From CAZSDU01 sp963662525 (GTDB taxonomy: Bacteria > Bacteroidota > Bacteroidia > Bacteroidales > FEN-979), in NCBI GenBank assembly GCA_963662525.1, contig OY759717.1, positions 2,232,001 to 2,296,000 of the forward strand: a stretch of DNA of 64,000 bases, given 5' to 3'. A model generated the notes under the pieces. That model saw only the letters and a program-made list of their open reading frames with translations. It did not search any database and was not told where the DNA came from. Positions 35,452 to 43,686 of the stretch are shown one piece after another (position 1 is the stretch's first letter; the number at the start of each line of letters is the position of its first letter). Position numbers and translations under genes: made by a program.

Positions 35452-36429
35452 TTGTCACTGCTGAAAAACATCTTTAGACCTTTTTACCGGATAACAAAAT
35501 ACCTTATCCTGATGGTATTATTGTTTTGGAGTTTCCCTTCCGGATTTTCCCAGCAGAATACGCTTATTACCCAATACATGTTCAGCAATATGGCATTTAA
35601 TCCTGCTTATGCCGGGAATGGAGCGGGTATTTGCATTCACGGATTGATCCGTGAACAATATTTGGGATACAAAGATGAAGACGGAAATAAAGTTTCCCCG
35701 GAAACCTTCCTTCTCACCGTTGATTCCCCGATCAGGATACTGCATGGAGGAGTAGGCGGAAGCATTTCTCAGGATAAAATTGGGTTTTTCAGCACGCTTT
35801 CCGTTAAAGTTGGCTATGCCTATAAAGCCTCCTTGGGTACTGGAGATCTGTCGATCGGGCTTCAACTGGGGTTTGTGAATCTGAAAACTGATTTTTCCAA
35901 GTTTAAGCCCATCGATAGCGATGATGAGCTGATCAATGGGAAAGGCAGTGAATCTGATATGATGTTTGACCTTTCAGCCGGGTTATTTTATAAAATCCAG
36001 GATAAATTTTGGGTTGGTTTATCGGGGGATCAACTCCTTCAATCAAAAGGCAAGAATACAAACTATCAGCTCAAACGTCATTTTTATCTCGCATCAGGTT
36101 ACCAATGGGTGATCCCCAACCATCCCGCATTCGAACTTCAGCCTTCACTGTTGCTCATGTATGATGGCGCTGTCTTTCAGTTTAATCTGAGTGCACTGGT
36201 TTGGTATAACAGCAAGTTTTATGGAGGCCTTGCCTACCGCTTTCAGGACGCTGTTTCAATTCTTGCCGGGTTGACGATAAAAAGCTTCCGTGTGGGGCTT
36301 GCTTATGACATCAATACATCCAAGCTAAGTAAATATAACAGTGGAAGCATAGAAGTTATGCTGGGATACTGTTTTAAAATAGATACAGACAAATTCAGAA
36401 AAAGTTACCGGAATACACGTTTCCTGTAA
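35452..36429 (+). CDS. porP: PorP/SprF-family T9SS outer membrane protein
   Basis: 325 residues from a TTG at 35452; an ATG at 35512 would leave a signal peptide without a basic start, so TTG is preferred. The signal peptide ends near FSQQ (about residue 34). The mature start NTLITQYMFSNMAFNPAYAG and HGLIREQYLGYKDEDGNKVS are hallmarks of PorP_SprF proteins. The rest is beta-strand rich and forms a barrel. PorP/SprF-like proteins work with T9SS. Its position directly before gldK is the same as in the porPKLMN cluster of Porphyromonas. Confidence 0.88.
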   Translation: MSLLKNIFRPFYRITKYLILMVLLFWSFPSGFSQQNTLITQYMFSNMAFNPAYAGNGAGICIHGLIREQYLGYKDEDGNKVSPETFLLTVDSPIRILHGGVGGSISQDKIGFFSTLSVKVGYAYKASLGTGDLSIGLQLGFVNLKTDFSKFKPIDSDDELINGKGSESDMMFDLSAGLFYKIQDKFWVGLSGDQLLQSKGKNTNYQLKRHFYLASGYQWVIPNHPAFELQPSLLLMYDGAVFQFNLSALVWYNSKFYGGLAYRFQDAVSILAGLTIKSFRVGLAYDINTSKLSKYNSGSIEVMLGYCFKIDTDKFRKSYRNTRFL

Positions 36430-36441
36430 CAAATAAAGTTG

Positions 36442-36449
36442 TAAATTTG
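36442..36449 (+). promoter_or_regulatory. Putative -7 element for gldKLMN
   Basis: TAAATTTG (followed by C) matches TAnnTTTG. It would leave a leader of about 75 nt before the ATG at 36532, and separate the gldK operon from porP. Confidence 0.5.
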
Positions 36450-36531
36450 CACTTTTATTTTTCTGATGTTAGGCTTAAATATAATAAACATCAAGAAGTA
36501 GCGTTATTTTTCATCATTAATCGGCCAAAAA

Positions 36532-37899
36532 ATGAAAAAACTGCTCATTTATTCAGCCTTGCTCATCTTCCTCGCCAGTTGTGGTAATTCAGGAAATGGC
36601 GAGCTTACAGGCGTGAAAAACCGGAAGCGATACTACCAACCCGATCCATTTGGCATGGTTTACGTCCCCATGGGCTCATATACTATGGGTGTCAGCGATG
36701 AAGATGTGCCGTATGCCCAAATAAACAATCCTAAAACGGTTACCGTTCAGGCCTTCTATATGGATCAGACTGAGATTACCAACAACCAGTACCGTCAATT
36801 CGTATATTGGGTTCGGGATTCCATAGCCCGTCGTATTTTAGGAGAGATTAAACCTGAATTATATTTCGTTACTGAAAATAAAAAAACAGGTGAAACTTTT
36901 GATCCTCCATTCCTGAATTGGGAAACAAAGCTTTCCTGGAATCCTGAAGAGCAGGATATGCGTGATGCTCTGGCACAAATGTATCTTCCGGAAAATGAGC
37001 GTTATTTCAGACGTAAGGAAGTCGATACCCGCAAATTGTATTACGAATATTATTTTGTTGACCTGAAAGCAGCTGCCAGAAAGGATTACAGCGGGCAATC
37101 TGATCCCAAAGACGCCGGACTTGCCAATCGCCCGCAGGGAATGAAAGACCGCTCAGTTTATGTTCGTAAAGAAATCATCAACGTTTATCCGGATACCCTT
37201 TGCTGGATCCATGACTTTGCTTATTCCTTCAATGATCCCAGCACTGAAAAATATTTCTGGCATCCCGCTTATGATCATTATCCGGTAGTTGGAGTGAACT
37301 GGAAACAGGCAAATGCCTTTTGTATCTGGCGAACCAATTTAAAGAACAGCAGCCTTTATGGGAAAAAAGGAGAAACCTTTATTTCTGAATTCCGCTTGCC
37401 GACAGAAGGTGAATGGGAATGGGCTGCTCGTGGTGGATATGATGGCAACCCCTATCCCTGGGGGGGACCTTATACCCGTAATGATAAAGGATGTTTCCTG
37501 GCTAATTTTAAACCTCTACGAGGCAACTACATTGATGATGGCGGAGCCATCACTGTTATTGTGGCACATTATCCTGCCAATGATTTCGGACTTTATGATA
37601 TGGCGGGTAACGTTGCGGAATGGACCAGCTCTGCATTTCATAATTCGTCCTATTCTTTTACCTGGGACCTGAACCCTGATTATAAATACAATGCCAAGGA
37701 TACTGACCCGTCAACTCTCAAGCGAAAAGTAATCAGGGGTGGTTCATGGAAAGACGTTTCATATTTTCTCAGAGTTTCCACCCGTTCGTACGAATTTCAG
37801 GACACTTCCAAATGTTATATAGGATTTCGCTGTGTTCAGAGTTATTTGGGCCGTCAAAAGGATGATAATCCTTCACGTGCTTCAAAAGTTTACCGTTAA
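36532..37899 (+). CDS. gldK: Type IX secretion lipoprotein GldK/PorK
   Basis: 455 residues with a lipobox (LLIFLASC, C17). The mature protein is an FGE-sulfatase (formylglycine-enzyme-like) fold: GMVYVPMGSYTMGVSDEDVP, ITNNQYRQFVYWVRDSIARR, FRLPTEGEWEWAARGGYDGN, YDMAGNVAEWTSSAF and KVIRGGSWKDVSYFLR. GldK and GldN form the large periplasmic ring that is attached to the outer membrane. Gene order gldK-L-M-N with short gaps confirms the assignment. Confidence 0.94.
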   Translation: MKKLLIYSALLIFLASCGNSGNGELTGVKNRKRYYQPDPFGMVYVPMGSYTMGVSDEDVPYAQINNPKTVTVQAFYMDQTEITNNQYRQFVYWVRDSIARRILGEIKPELYFVTENKKTGETFDPPFLNWETKLSWNPEEQDMRDALAQMYLPENERYFRRKEVDTRKLYYEYYFVDLKAAARKDYSGQSDPKDAGLANRPQGMKDRSVYVRKEIINVYPDTLCWIHDFAYSFNDPSTEKYFWHPAYDHYPVVGVNWKQANAFCIWRTNLKNSSLYGKKGETFISEFRLPTEGEWEWAARGGYDGNPYPWGGPYTRNDKGCFLANFKPLRGNYIDDGGAITVIVAHYPANDFGLYDMAGNVAEWTSSAFHNSSYSFTWDLNPDYKYNAKDTDPSTLKRKVIRGGSWKDVSYFLRVSTRSYEFQDTSKCYIGFRCVQSYLGRQKDDNPSRASKVYR

Positions 37900-37959
37900 G
37901 ATGTTGAAAGTGTTTTCGATAAATAAATAAGTTTTTATAACCATCTAATTCTTTGTAAA

Positions 37960-38991
37960 ATGGGTTTACTCGCTTTAGTCAGGACAAAGCACTATCGGAA
38001 TTTCATGGCCAAATTATACGGCTGGGGTGCTGCAGTTGTAATCATTGGTGCATTGTTCAAAATTAATCACTACACAGGGGCTGATATTATGCTTATTATC
38101 GGCCTTGGAACTGAATCTATTATCTTTTTCTTCTCAGCCTTCGAACCTCCGCATGTTGAACCCGACTGGAGCCTTGTCTACCCCCAATTGGCAGGCATGT
38201 ATCACAATGATGAACTTGATGCAAACAGAGCCATTACGAAAGGTGAAACAGTTACACAGGAACTGGATAAAATGCTGGAGAAAGCTAAAATTGGTCCTGA
38301 ACTCATTCAGAGTCTTGGTGATGGTTTGAGAACACTTACAGATACCACTTCCAAAATCTCAAATGTAGCCAATGTTTCTGTCGCCAATGATCAATATATT
38401 AGTACATTGAAGAGTGCGACTGAGTCTGCCGGGCAATTAACGGATACCTACAGGAAAACAGCCCATACTCTTGAACAGGGAGTCACGGCCTCAGAAGAAC
38501 AACTGAAACATATCCAGGCTTCTGCCAGGAGTGCCGCTACACTTACAAACATGTTTGCCGAAGTTTCGGAGTCCCTGAAGGAAGATATTCATGCAAATAA
38601 AGCTTTTTCATCCAGCATGAGTAATGCCGTTGCTTCTGCCAATCATTTTGTTGAAAAATATAATGAGTCTGCCTCACTGTTATCCAAGACTGCGGAAACA
38701 CTCACCTCTTCTGCTACCGAAGGGGGTAATTACAACAAACAGCTCCAGCGGATTTCATCCAATCTTTCAGCCCTCAATGCCTTGTATGAACTCCATCTCC
38801 AGGGATCAAACGAACAAATGGAAACTTCTGCAAAGTTCAATACTGTTTTGGCTAAGTTTTCTACCAATCTTAATGATTCAATGGCCAACACCGTAAAATT
38901 CAAAGAGGAAGTTGATAATTTGACTAGGAACATTGTTGCCCTGAACAAGGTTTATGGCAATATGCTTTCGGCCATGAATGTCACCAAATAA
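37960..38991 (+). CDS. gldL: Type IX secretion motor protein GldL/PorL
   Basis: 343 residues. Two TM segments near the N-terminus (LYGWGAAVVIIGALFKINHY; GADIMLIIGLGTESIIFFFS) carry K and E residues in and beside the membrane (LFKINH; GTESII) that form the proton channel with GldM. The remaining 270 residues are cytoplasmic, mostly helix and coiled coil (TESAGQLTDTYRKTAHTLEQ; EVSESLKEDIHANKAFSSSM). The tail is long compared with the roughly 215 residues of Flavobacterium GldL, and nearer the Porphyromonas PorL size. Confidence 0.92.
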   Translation: MGLLALVRTKHYRNFMAKLYGWGAAVVIIGALFKINHYTGADIMLIIGLGTESIIFFFSAFEPPHVEPDWSLVYPQLAGMYHNDELDANRAITKGETVTQELDKMLEKAKIGPELIQSLGDGLRTLTDTTSKISNVANVSVANDQYISTLKSATESAGQLTDTYRKTAHTLEQGVTASEEQLKHIQASARSAATLTNMFAEVSESLKEDIHANKAFSSSMSNAVASANHFVEKYNESASLLSKTAETLTSSATEGGNYNKQLQRISSNLSALNALYELHLQGSNEQMETSAKFNTVLAKFSTNLNDSMANTVKFKEEVDNLTRNIVALNKVYGNMLSAMNVTK

Positions 38992-39029
38992 GTAATTCCG
39001 CATTATTCACTAGTAAAACCGCAATTTAA

Positions 39030-40637
39030 ATGGCTGGATATAAAGAGACACCGAGGCAGAAGATGATAGGGATGATGTATCTCGTTTTAACTGCATTGCT
39101 CGCATTGAATGTCTCGAAACAAATCCTGGATGCATTCGTGGTAGTCAACGAAAGTATGGAAACGACCAATGAAAACTTCTCAAAAAAACTGGATAATACC
39201 TATGCCAAATTCAAGATCCAGTATCAGCTCAATCCCAATAAAGTTGGGCCGTATTGGGACAAGGCACAGCAAGCTCGTTTACTTTCAAACAACCTGGCTA
39301 AATATGTTGACAGTATCAAGTATGTAGTCATTCAACGCACTGAAAAACTGCCAACCCTTGCAGATGCTAAAAAACTTCCCTTAAGGAAAGCAGAACGGAT
39401 TGATAATTATGATACACCTACCCGGTTTTTCATTGGCAGTTCAAATGACGGATCTGCCGGGGAGGCGAAAATTCTCAGAGAAAAAATAGAATCATATAAA
39501 AAACAGATTCTTGACCTCGTTGACCCTAAATACAAGACTACCATAAAGATTGGCATGGATACCAAAGGCCCTTTTTATGATCGCGACGGGAATAAGCAGA
39601 ACTGGGAAATGCATAATTTTTATCGCACTATTCTAGCTGCTACTGTGACCATATTAAATAAAATCGAAGCTGAAATTTATAATGCAGAATTTGATGTAGT
39701 CAATAATCTATTCTCAACGATATCAGCTGAAGACTGGAAATTCGATGAAATCAAGGCAAAAGTTATCCCTAAGAGCGCTTATGTTTTCATGGGAGATGAA
39801 TATCAGGCTGAGATTCTGGTGGCTGCTTATGATACAAAACAAAACCCGGATGTACGCTATGCGTTTGGTGCAGACACCTTGACTCCGGCCAATTTTAATG
39901 GTGCTACGAAACTCGAAGGCTCTCAAGGCGTTGTTACCCTTAAAATAGGAGGAAGTTCAGAAGGCCTTAAACGGTTTGCCGGAATCATCAAAATTGTTAG
40001 TCCGATGGGTGATACCATGTCATTCCATTTCAAGGATGAATTCATTGTTGCAAGGCCCGCCATTACAATTTCTCCAACTAAAATGAATGTGTTTTATATT
40101 GGGGTGGATAACCCGGTCGCCATTAGTGTTCCTGGCAGTCCTGAACGGATAATTCCTTCTGTTTCCGTAGGCAGTATTCGTTCTGAAGGCAAAGAATATA
40201 TCGTATCTGGGTTGCCGAATTCAGCCAGAGAGGCTGTTATTACTATTAATGCTGTTTTTTCAGGGAAATCGAAAAACATGGGATCCTATACTTTCAGATT
40301 GAAAACAGTTCCTGATCCCATTATTAAAATTGCAGGAAAAAATGAGGGATTTATTTCCAAAAGTTTGTTAGTGGCAAGTCCTATTCTTGTTCCGACCATG
40401 CCTCCTGGATTCGATTTTGACCTGAAATACCAGGTTACATCCTTTGTTTTCTCTACATCCACCTCAGCCGGCGAAGGTAATGATATCAAGGTTCAGGGCA
40501 ACAGGCTGACCCCTGAGATATTAAAGACAATTAATAATGCCAGAAGAAATCAACGGATCTGGTTTGATGAAATCTATGTAAAAGGTCCGGATGGCTCTCG
40601 TAAAGTCAATACGAGCTTAAGCTTGAAATTGAACTGA
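39030..40637 (+). CDS. gldM: Type IX secretion motor protein GldM/PorM
   Basis: 535 residues. One TM helix near the N-terminus (KMIGMMYLVLTALLALNVSK, with the conserved DAFVVVNESME after it) is followed by a long periplasmic part with helical D1 and beta-sandwich D2-D4 domains (e.g. YVFMGDEYQAEILVAAYDTK; VARPAITISPTKMNVFYIGV; NMGSYTFRLKTVPDPIIKIA). GldM dimers with the GldL pentamer form a rotary motor that spans the periplasm and meets the GldKN ring. Confidence 0.94.
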   Translation: MAGYKETPRQKMIGMMYLVLTALLALNVSKQILDAFVVVNESMETTNENFSKKLDNTYAKFKIQYQLNPNKVGPYWDKAQQARLLSNNLAKYVDSIKYVVIQRTEKLPTLADAKKLPLRKAERIDNYDTPTRFFIGSSNDGSAGEAKILREKIESYKKQILDLVDPKYKTTIKIGMDTKGPFYDRDGNKQNWEMHNFYRTILAATVTILNKIEAEIYNAEFDVVNNLFSTISAEDWKFDEIKAKVIPKSAYVFMGDEYQAEILVAAYDTKQNPDVRYAFGADTLTPANFNGATKLEGSQGVVTLKIGGSSEGLKRFAGIIKIVSPMGDTMSFHFKDEFIVARPAITISPTKMNVFYIGVDNPVAISVPGSPERIIPSVSVGSIRSEGKEYIVSGLPNSAREAVITINAVFSGKSKNMGSYTFRLKTVPDPIIKIAGKNEGFISKSLLVASPILVPTMPPGFDFDLKYQVTSFVFSTSTSAGEGNDIKVQGNRLTPEILKTINNARRNQRIWFDEIYVKGPDGSRKVNTSLSLKLN

Positions 40638-40658
40638 TAAAATCCGATCGGAGGTAAT

Positions 40659-41516
40659 ATGAAAAAAGCAATGTTTTTTCTTTTAGTATCCGTTTTCATT
40701 GTGGGTATTAAATTAACATCTTATTCCCAGGTTTTGGAAGGACCTCCCAGGGATGGAGTTTATGATAAAACTGCCATAACACAGGTTCAGCCTATCGCAT
40801 ATCCCTATCTCAGGGAAGCTGATATTATCTGGACCAAAAGAATATGGCGTGTCCTTGATATGCGGGAGAAAATGAACCAACCTTTTTATTTCCCTGAAAG
40901 ACCACAGAATAACTGGCGCAGCTTCGTCCAGATTATTATGGATGGGTTAAAGGAAGGCGTAATCACAGCTTATTCCTCTGAGTCAGATCAGTTCCTGGTC
41001 CCTCTTACTCCGAATGAAGTCATGGATAAACTTGGTAGTATTGATTCTGTAAGACTTCCCAGACCTGATAATCCTGACATCATGTATGATACGGTGATTA
41101 AAACTGAATTTGAACCTGCCAATGTTAAAAAGTTTAAGATCAAGGAAGACTTCTATTTTGATAAACAACGTTCTGTCTTTGAAGTCAGAATACTTGGAAT
41201 AGGCCCTGTAATAGATGTAAACGACAAAGTAACCGGAGAAAAACGATTTGAGAAAACGCTCTTTTGGATATATTTCCCAGAATGCCGGCAGCTTTTTGCA
41301 CGCAATGAGATGTTTAATCTGAAAAATGGTTCAGCAGGCAGACTGAGTTATGATGATGTATTTATGAAAAGGATGTTTTCCAGTTATATTACAAAGGAAG
41401 AGAATGTATATGACCGTGCAATCAATGAATATGCGACCAGTGTTGACGCCTTGCTAGAAGCCGAAAAAGCGAAAACTACCCTGTTTGAGTGGGAACAGAA
41501 CCTCTGGGAGTACTAA
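40659..41516 (+). CDS. gldN: Type IX secretion protein GldN/PorN
   Basis: 285 residues with a signal peptide (KAMFFLLVSVFIVGIKLTSY, then SQV). Family features are DIIWTKRIWRVLDMREKMNQ, FYFPERPQNNWRSFVQIIMD, FKIKEDFYFDKQRSVFEVRI, LFWIYFPECRQLFARNEMFN and DDVFMKRMFSSYITKEENVY. The start has a near-perfect GGAGG 8 bp upstream. GldN binds GldK in the periplasmic ring. recG starts 16 bp after the stop, probably in the same transcript. Confidence 0.93.
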   Translation: MKKAMFFLLVSVFIVGIKLTSYSQVLEGPPRDGVYDKTAITQVQPIAYPYLREADIIWTKRIWRVLDMREKMNQPFYFPERPQNNWRSFVQIIMDGLKEGVITAYSSESDQFLVPLTPNEVMDKLGSIDSVRLPRPDNPDIMYDTVIKTEFEPANVKKFKIKEDFYFDKQRSVFEVRILGIGPVIDVNDKVTGEKRFEKTLFWIYFPECRQLFARNEMFNLKNGSAGRLSYDDVFMKRMFSSYITKEENVYDRAINEYATSVDALLEAEKAKTTLFEWEQNLWEY

Positions 41517-41532
41517 ACTCACTCCCGGACCC

Positions 41533-43638
41533 ATGTCGTCCATATTTCTTGAAACCCCGATAGAATACCTGAAAGGGATCGGCCCTGCAAGAGCCGAAGT
41601 GTTAAAATCCGAGGTCCGCATTTTTTCCTTTGCGGACCTTCTTACTTTTTTCCCATTTCGCTACATTGACCGGAGCAAGTTTTACCTGATTTCAGAAATC
41701 AGGGATGAAACTACTTATATACAACTGAAAGTCATCCTGGAATCTATATTGACTGTGGGGAAGCCTCATGCTCAGAGATTAGTCGCCAAGGTCAGGGATG
41801 AAAGCGGGATGATCGATCTGGTTTGGTTCCAGGGAAGCAAATGGATATCCGAAAAGCTCAAAATTGGGAATGAGTATGTCATATTTGGGAAGCCGACATT
41901 ATTTAACGGACATTGGAATATTCCTCATCCCGAACTTGAATCTCCTCCTGACAAACCACTTCCCCTTAATGAAACAATGCGGCCCATCTATAGTTCCACG
42001 GAAAAACTTAAATCGAAAGGACTTGATTACAAGGGACTGGGGAAATTGCTGAAAAACCTTATACTGAATGAGAAGTTTCATGTGCCGGAAAACTTGCCCA
42101 ATAGAATCTTGCAGGACCTCAGACTCATGGGCCGGCAGGAAGCCTTTATCAATATTCACTTTCCTTCCAGTCCCGAAACCCTTAGAAGAGCTCAGGCCAG
42201 ACTTAAATTTGAAGAATTGTTTTTTATCCAGTTAAGGCTGATTAAGCTGCGCTCCGGTCGCCTTGAGAAAAAATCAGGACACGTTTTTTTAATGGTTGGC
42301 GACCATGTAAATCATTTTTACCGGCAACACCTGAAATTTGATCTTACCAATGCACAGAAACGGGTAATTAAAGAAATCCGCCATGACCTGGGCTCCGGTA
42401 AGCAAATGAATCGTTTGTTACAGGGTGATGTCGGAAGTGGGAAAACCATGGTAGCACTGATGACCATGCTGATAGCGCTGGATAATGGGTACCAGGCTTG
42501 CCTGATGGCTCCAACGGAAATACTTGCCCAACAGCATTTCACTACTATTTCAGGCATGCTTTCAAAGATGAATGTCATGATTGAACTGCTTACTGGTTCG
42601 ACCAGGGTTCAGGAAAGAAACAGAATTGCTGAGAATCTGAAAAATGGCCAGCTCCAGATTTTAATCGGCACACATGCTTTGCTAGAGGATCAGGTCCGAT
42701 TCGGGAAACTGGGACTGGTTGTTATCGATGAACAACATCGTTTCGGAGTGGCACAACGGGCAAGGCTCTGGGAAAAAAATCTTGCCCCACCCCATATTCT
42801 GGTTATGACTGCCACACCGATACCCCGCACGCTTGCCATGACGCTCTACGGGGATCTGGATGTCTCAGTGATTGACGAAATGCCTCCCGGAAGAAAAGCC
42901 ATCATTACCCGTCATATATTGGAGACAGATCGATTAAAAGTATATGCATTTCTCCGTCAGAAAATCAAAGAAGGAAGACAGGTTTACATCGTGTTTCCAT
43001 TGATCAAGGAGTCAGAAACACTGGATCTGAAAAACCTCATGGAAGGCTACCGGAATATAATTGAGGTTTTTCCGAAGCCTGATTATGCGATAAGCATTGT
43101 ACACGGCCAAATGAAACAACAGGAAAAAGATGAGGGAATGAGGCGGTTCCTGAATCGGGAAACACAGATAATGGTCGCAACTACAGTAATCGAAGTTGGA
43201 GTTGATGTTCCTAATGCCTCTGTTATGGTTATTGAAAACGCAGAACGTTTCGGGCTTTCACAATTACATCAGCTCCGCGGAAGGGTAGGAAGGGGAGACG
43301 ATCAATCCTATTGTATTTTAATGTCATCAGGGAACATCGGACCTGATGCGAAAAAACGTATCTCTACAATGGTAAAAACCAGCGATGGATTTGAAATTGC
43401 CGAGACAGACCTCAGGTTGCGCGGACCGGGAGATATCCAGGGAACCCAGCAAAGTGGAATCCTGGACCTCAGGATTGCCGACATTGTGGAAGATGAAAAA
43501 ATATTGAAATTTGCTCGCAATTTAGCCAGCGAAATCATCGGGGAGGATCCATCCCTACAAAACGAAGCCAATCAGGTACTGCTTCGGCACCTTCAAATTA
43601 TGGATAAACATCAGCAGAATTGGGGACTTATCTCTTAG
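41533..43638 (+). CDS. recG: ATP-dependent DNA helicase RecG
   Basis: 701 residues from the ATG at 41533 (an in-frame upstream ATG at 41485 lies within gldN). The N-terminal wedge/OB domain (about 1-230) begins TPIEYLKGIGPARAEVLKSE. Helicase domain motifs are LLQGDVGSGKTMVALMTMLI (Walker A), VIDEQHRFGVAQRA (DEQH box), VMTATPIPRTLAMTLYGDLD, and VATTVIEVGVDVPNASVMVI with QLHQLRGRVGRGDDQSYCIL. It remodels stalled forks. It is directly downstream of gldN without a visible promoter. Confidence 0.95.
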   Translation: MSSIFLETPIEYLKGIGPARAEVLKSEVRIFSFADLLTFFPFRYIDRSKFYLISEIRDETTYIQLKVILESILTVGKPHAQRLVAKVRDESGMIDLVWFQGSKWISEKLKIGNEYVIFGKPTLFNGHWNIPHPELESPPDKPLPLNETMRPIYSSTEKLKSKGLDYKGLGKLLKNLILNEKFHVPENLPNRILQDLRLMGRQEAFINIHFPSSPETLRRAQARLKFEELFFIQLRLIKLRSGRLEKKSGHVFLMVGDHVNHFYRQHLKFDLTNAQKRVIKEIRHDLGSGKQMNRLLQGDVGSGKTMVALMTMLIALDNGYQACLMAPTEILAQQHFTTISGMLSKMNVMIELLTGSTRVQERNRIAENLKNGQLQILIGTHALLEDQVRFGKLGLVVIDEQHRFGVAQRARLWEKNLAPPHILVMTATPIPRTLAMTLYGDLDVSVIDEMPPGRKAIITRHILETDRLKVYAFLRQKIKEGRQVYIVFPLIKESETLDLKNLMEGYRNIIEVFPKPDYAISIVHGQMKQQEKDEGMRRFLNRETQIMVATTVIEVGVDVPNASVMVIENAERFGLSQLHQLRGRVGRGDDQSYCILMSSGNIGPDAKKRISTMVKTSDGFEIAETDLRLRGPGDIQGTQQSGILDLRIADIVEDEKILKFARNLASEIIGEDPSLQNEANQVLLRHLQIMDKHQQNWGLIS

Positions 43639-43657
43639 ATGTAACGCAATATTTTAT

Positions 43658-43665
43658 TACTTTTG
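43658..43665 (+). promoter_or_regulatory. Putative -7 element for pheT
   Basis: TACTTTTG matches TAnnTTTG, 21 bp before the ATG at 43687. Confidence 0.45.
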
Positions 43666-43686
43666 TCCCTTAAATTTCACTAATAA

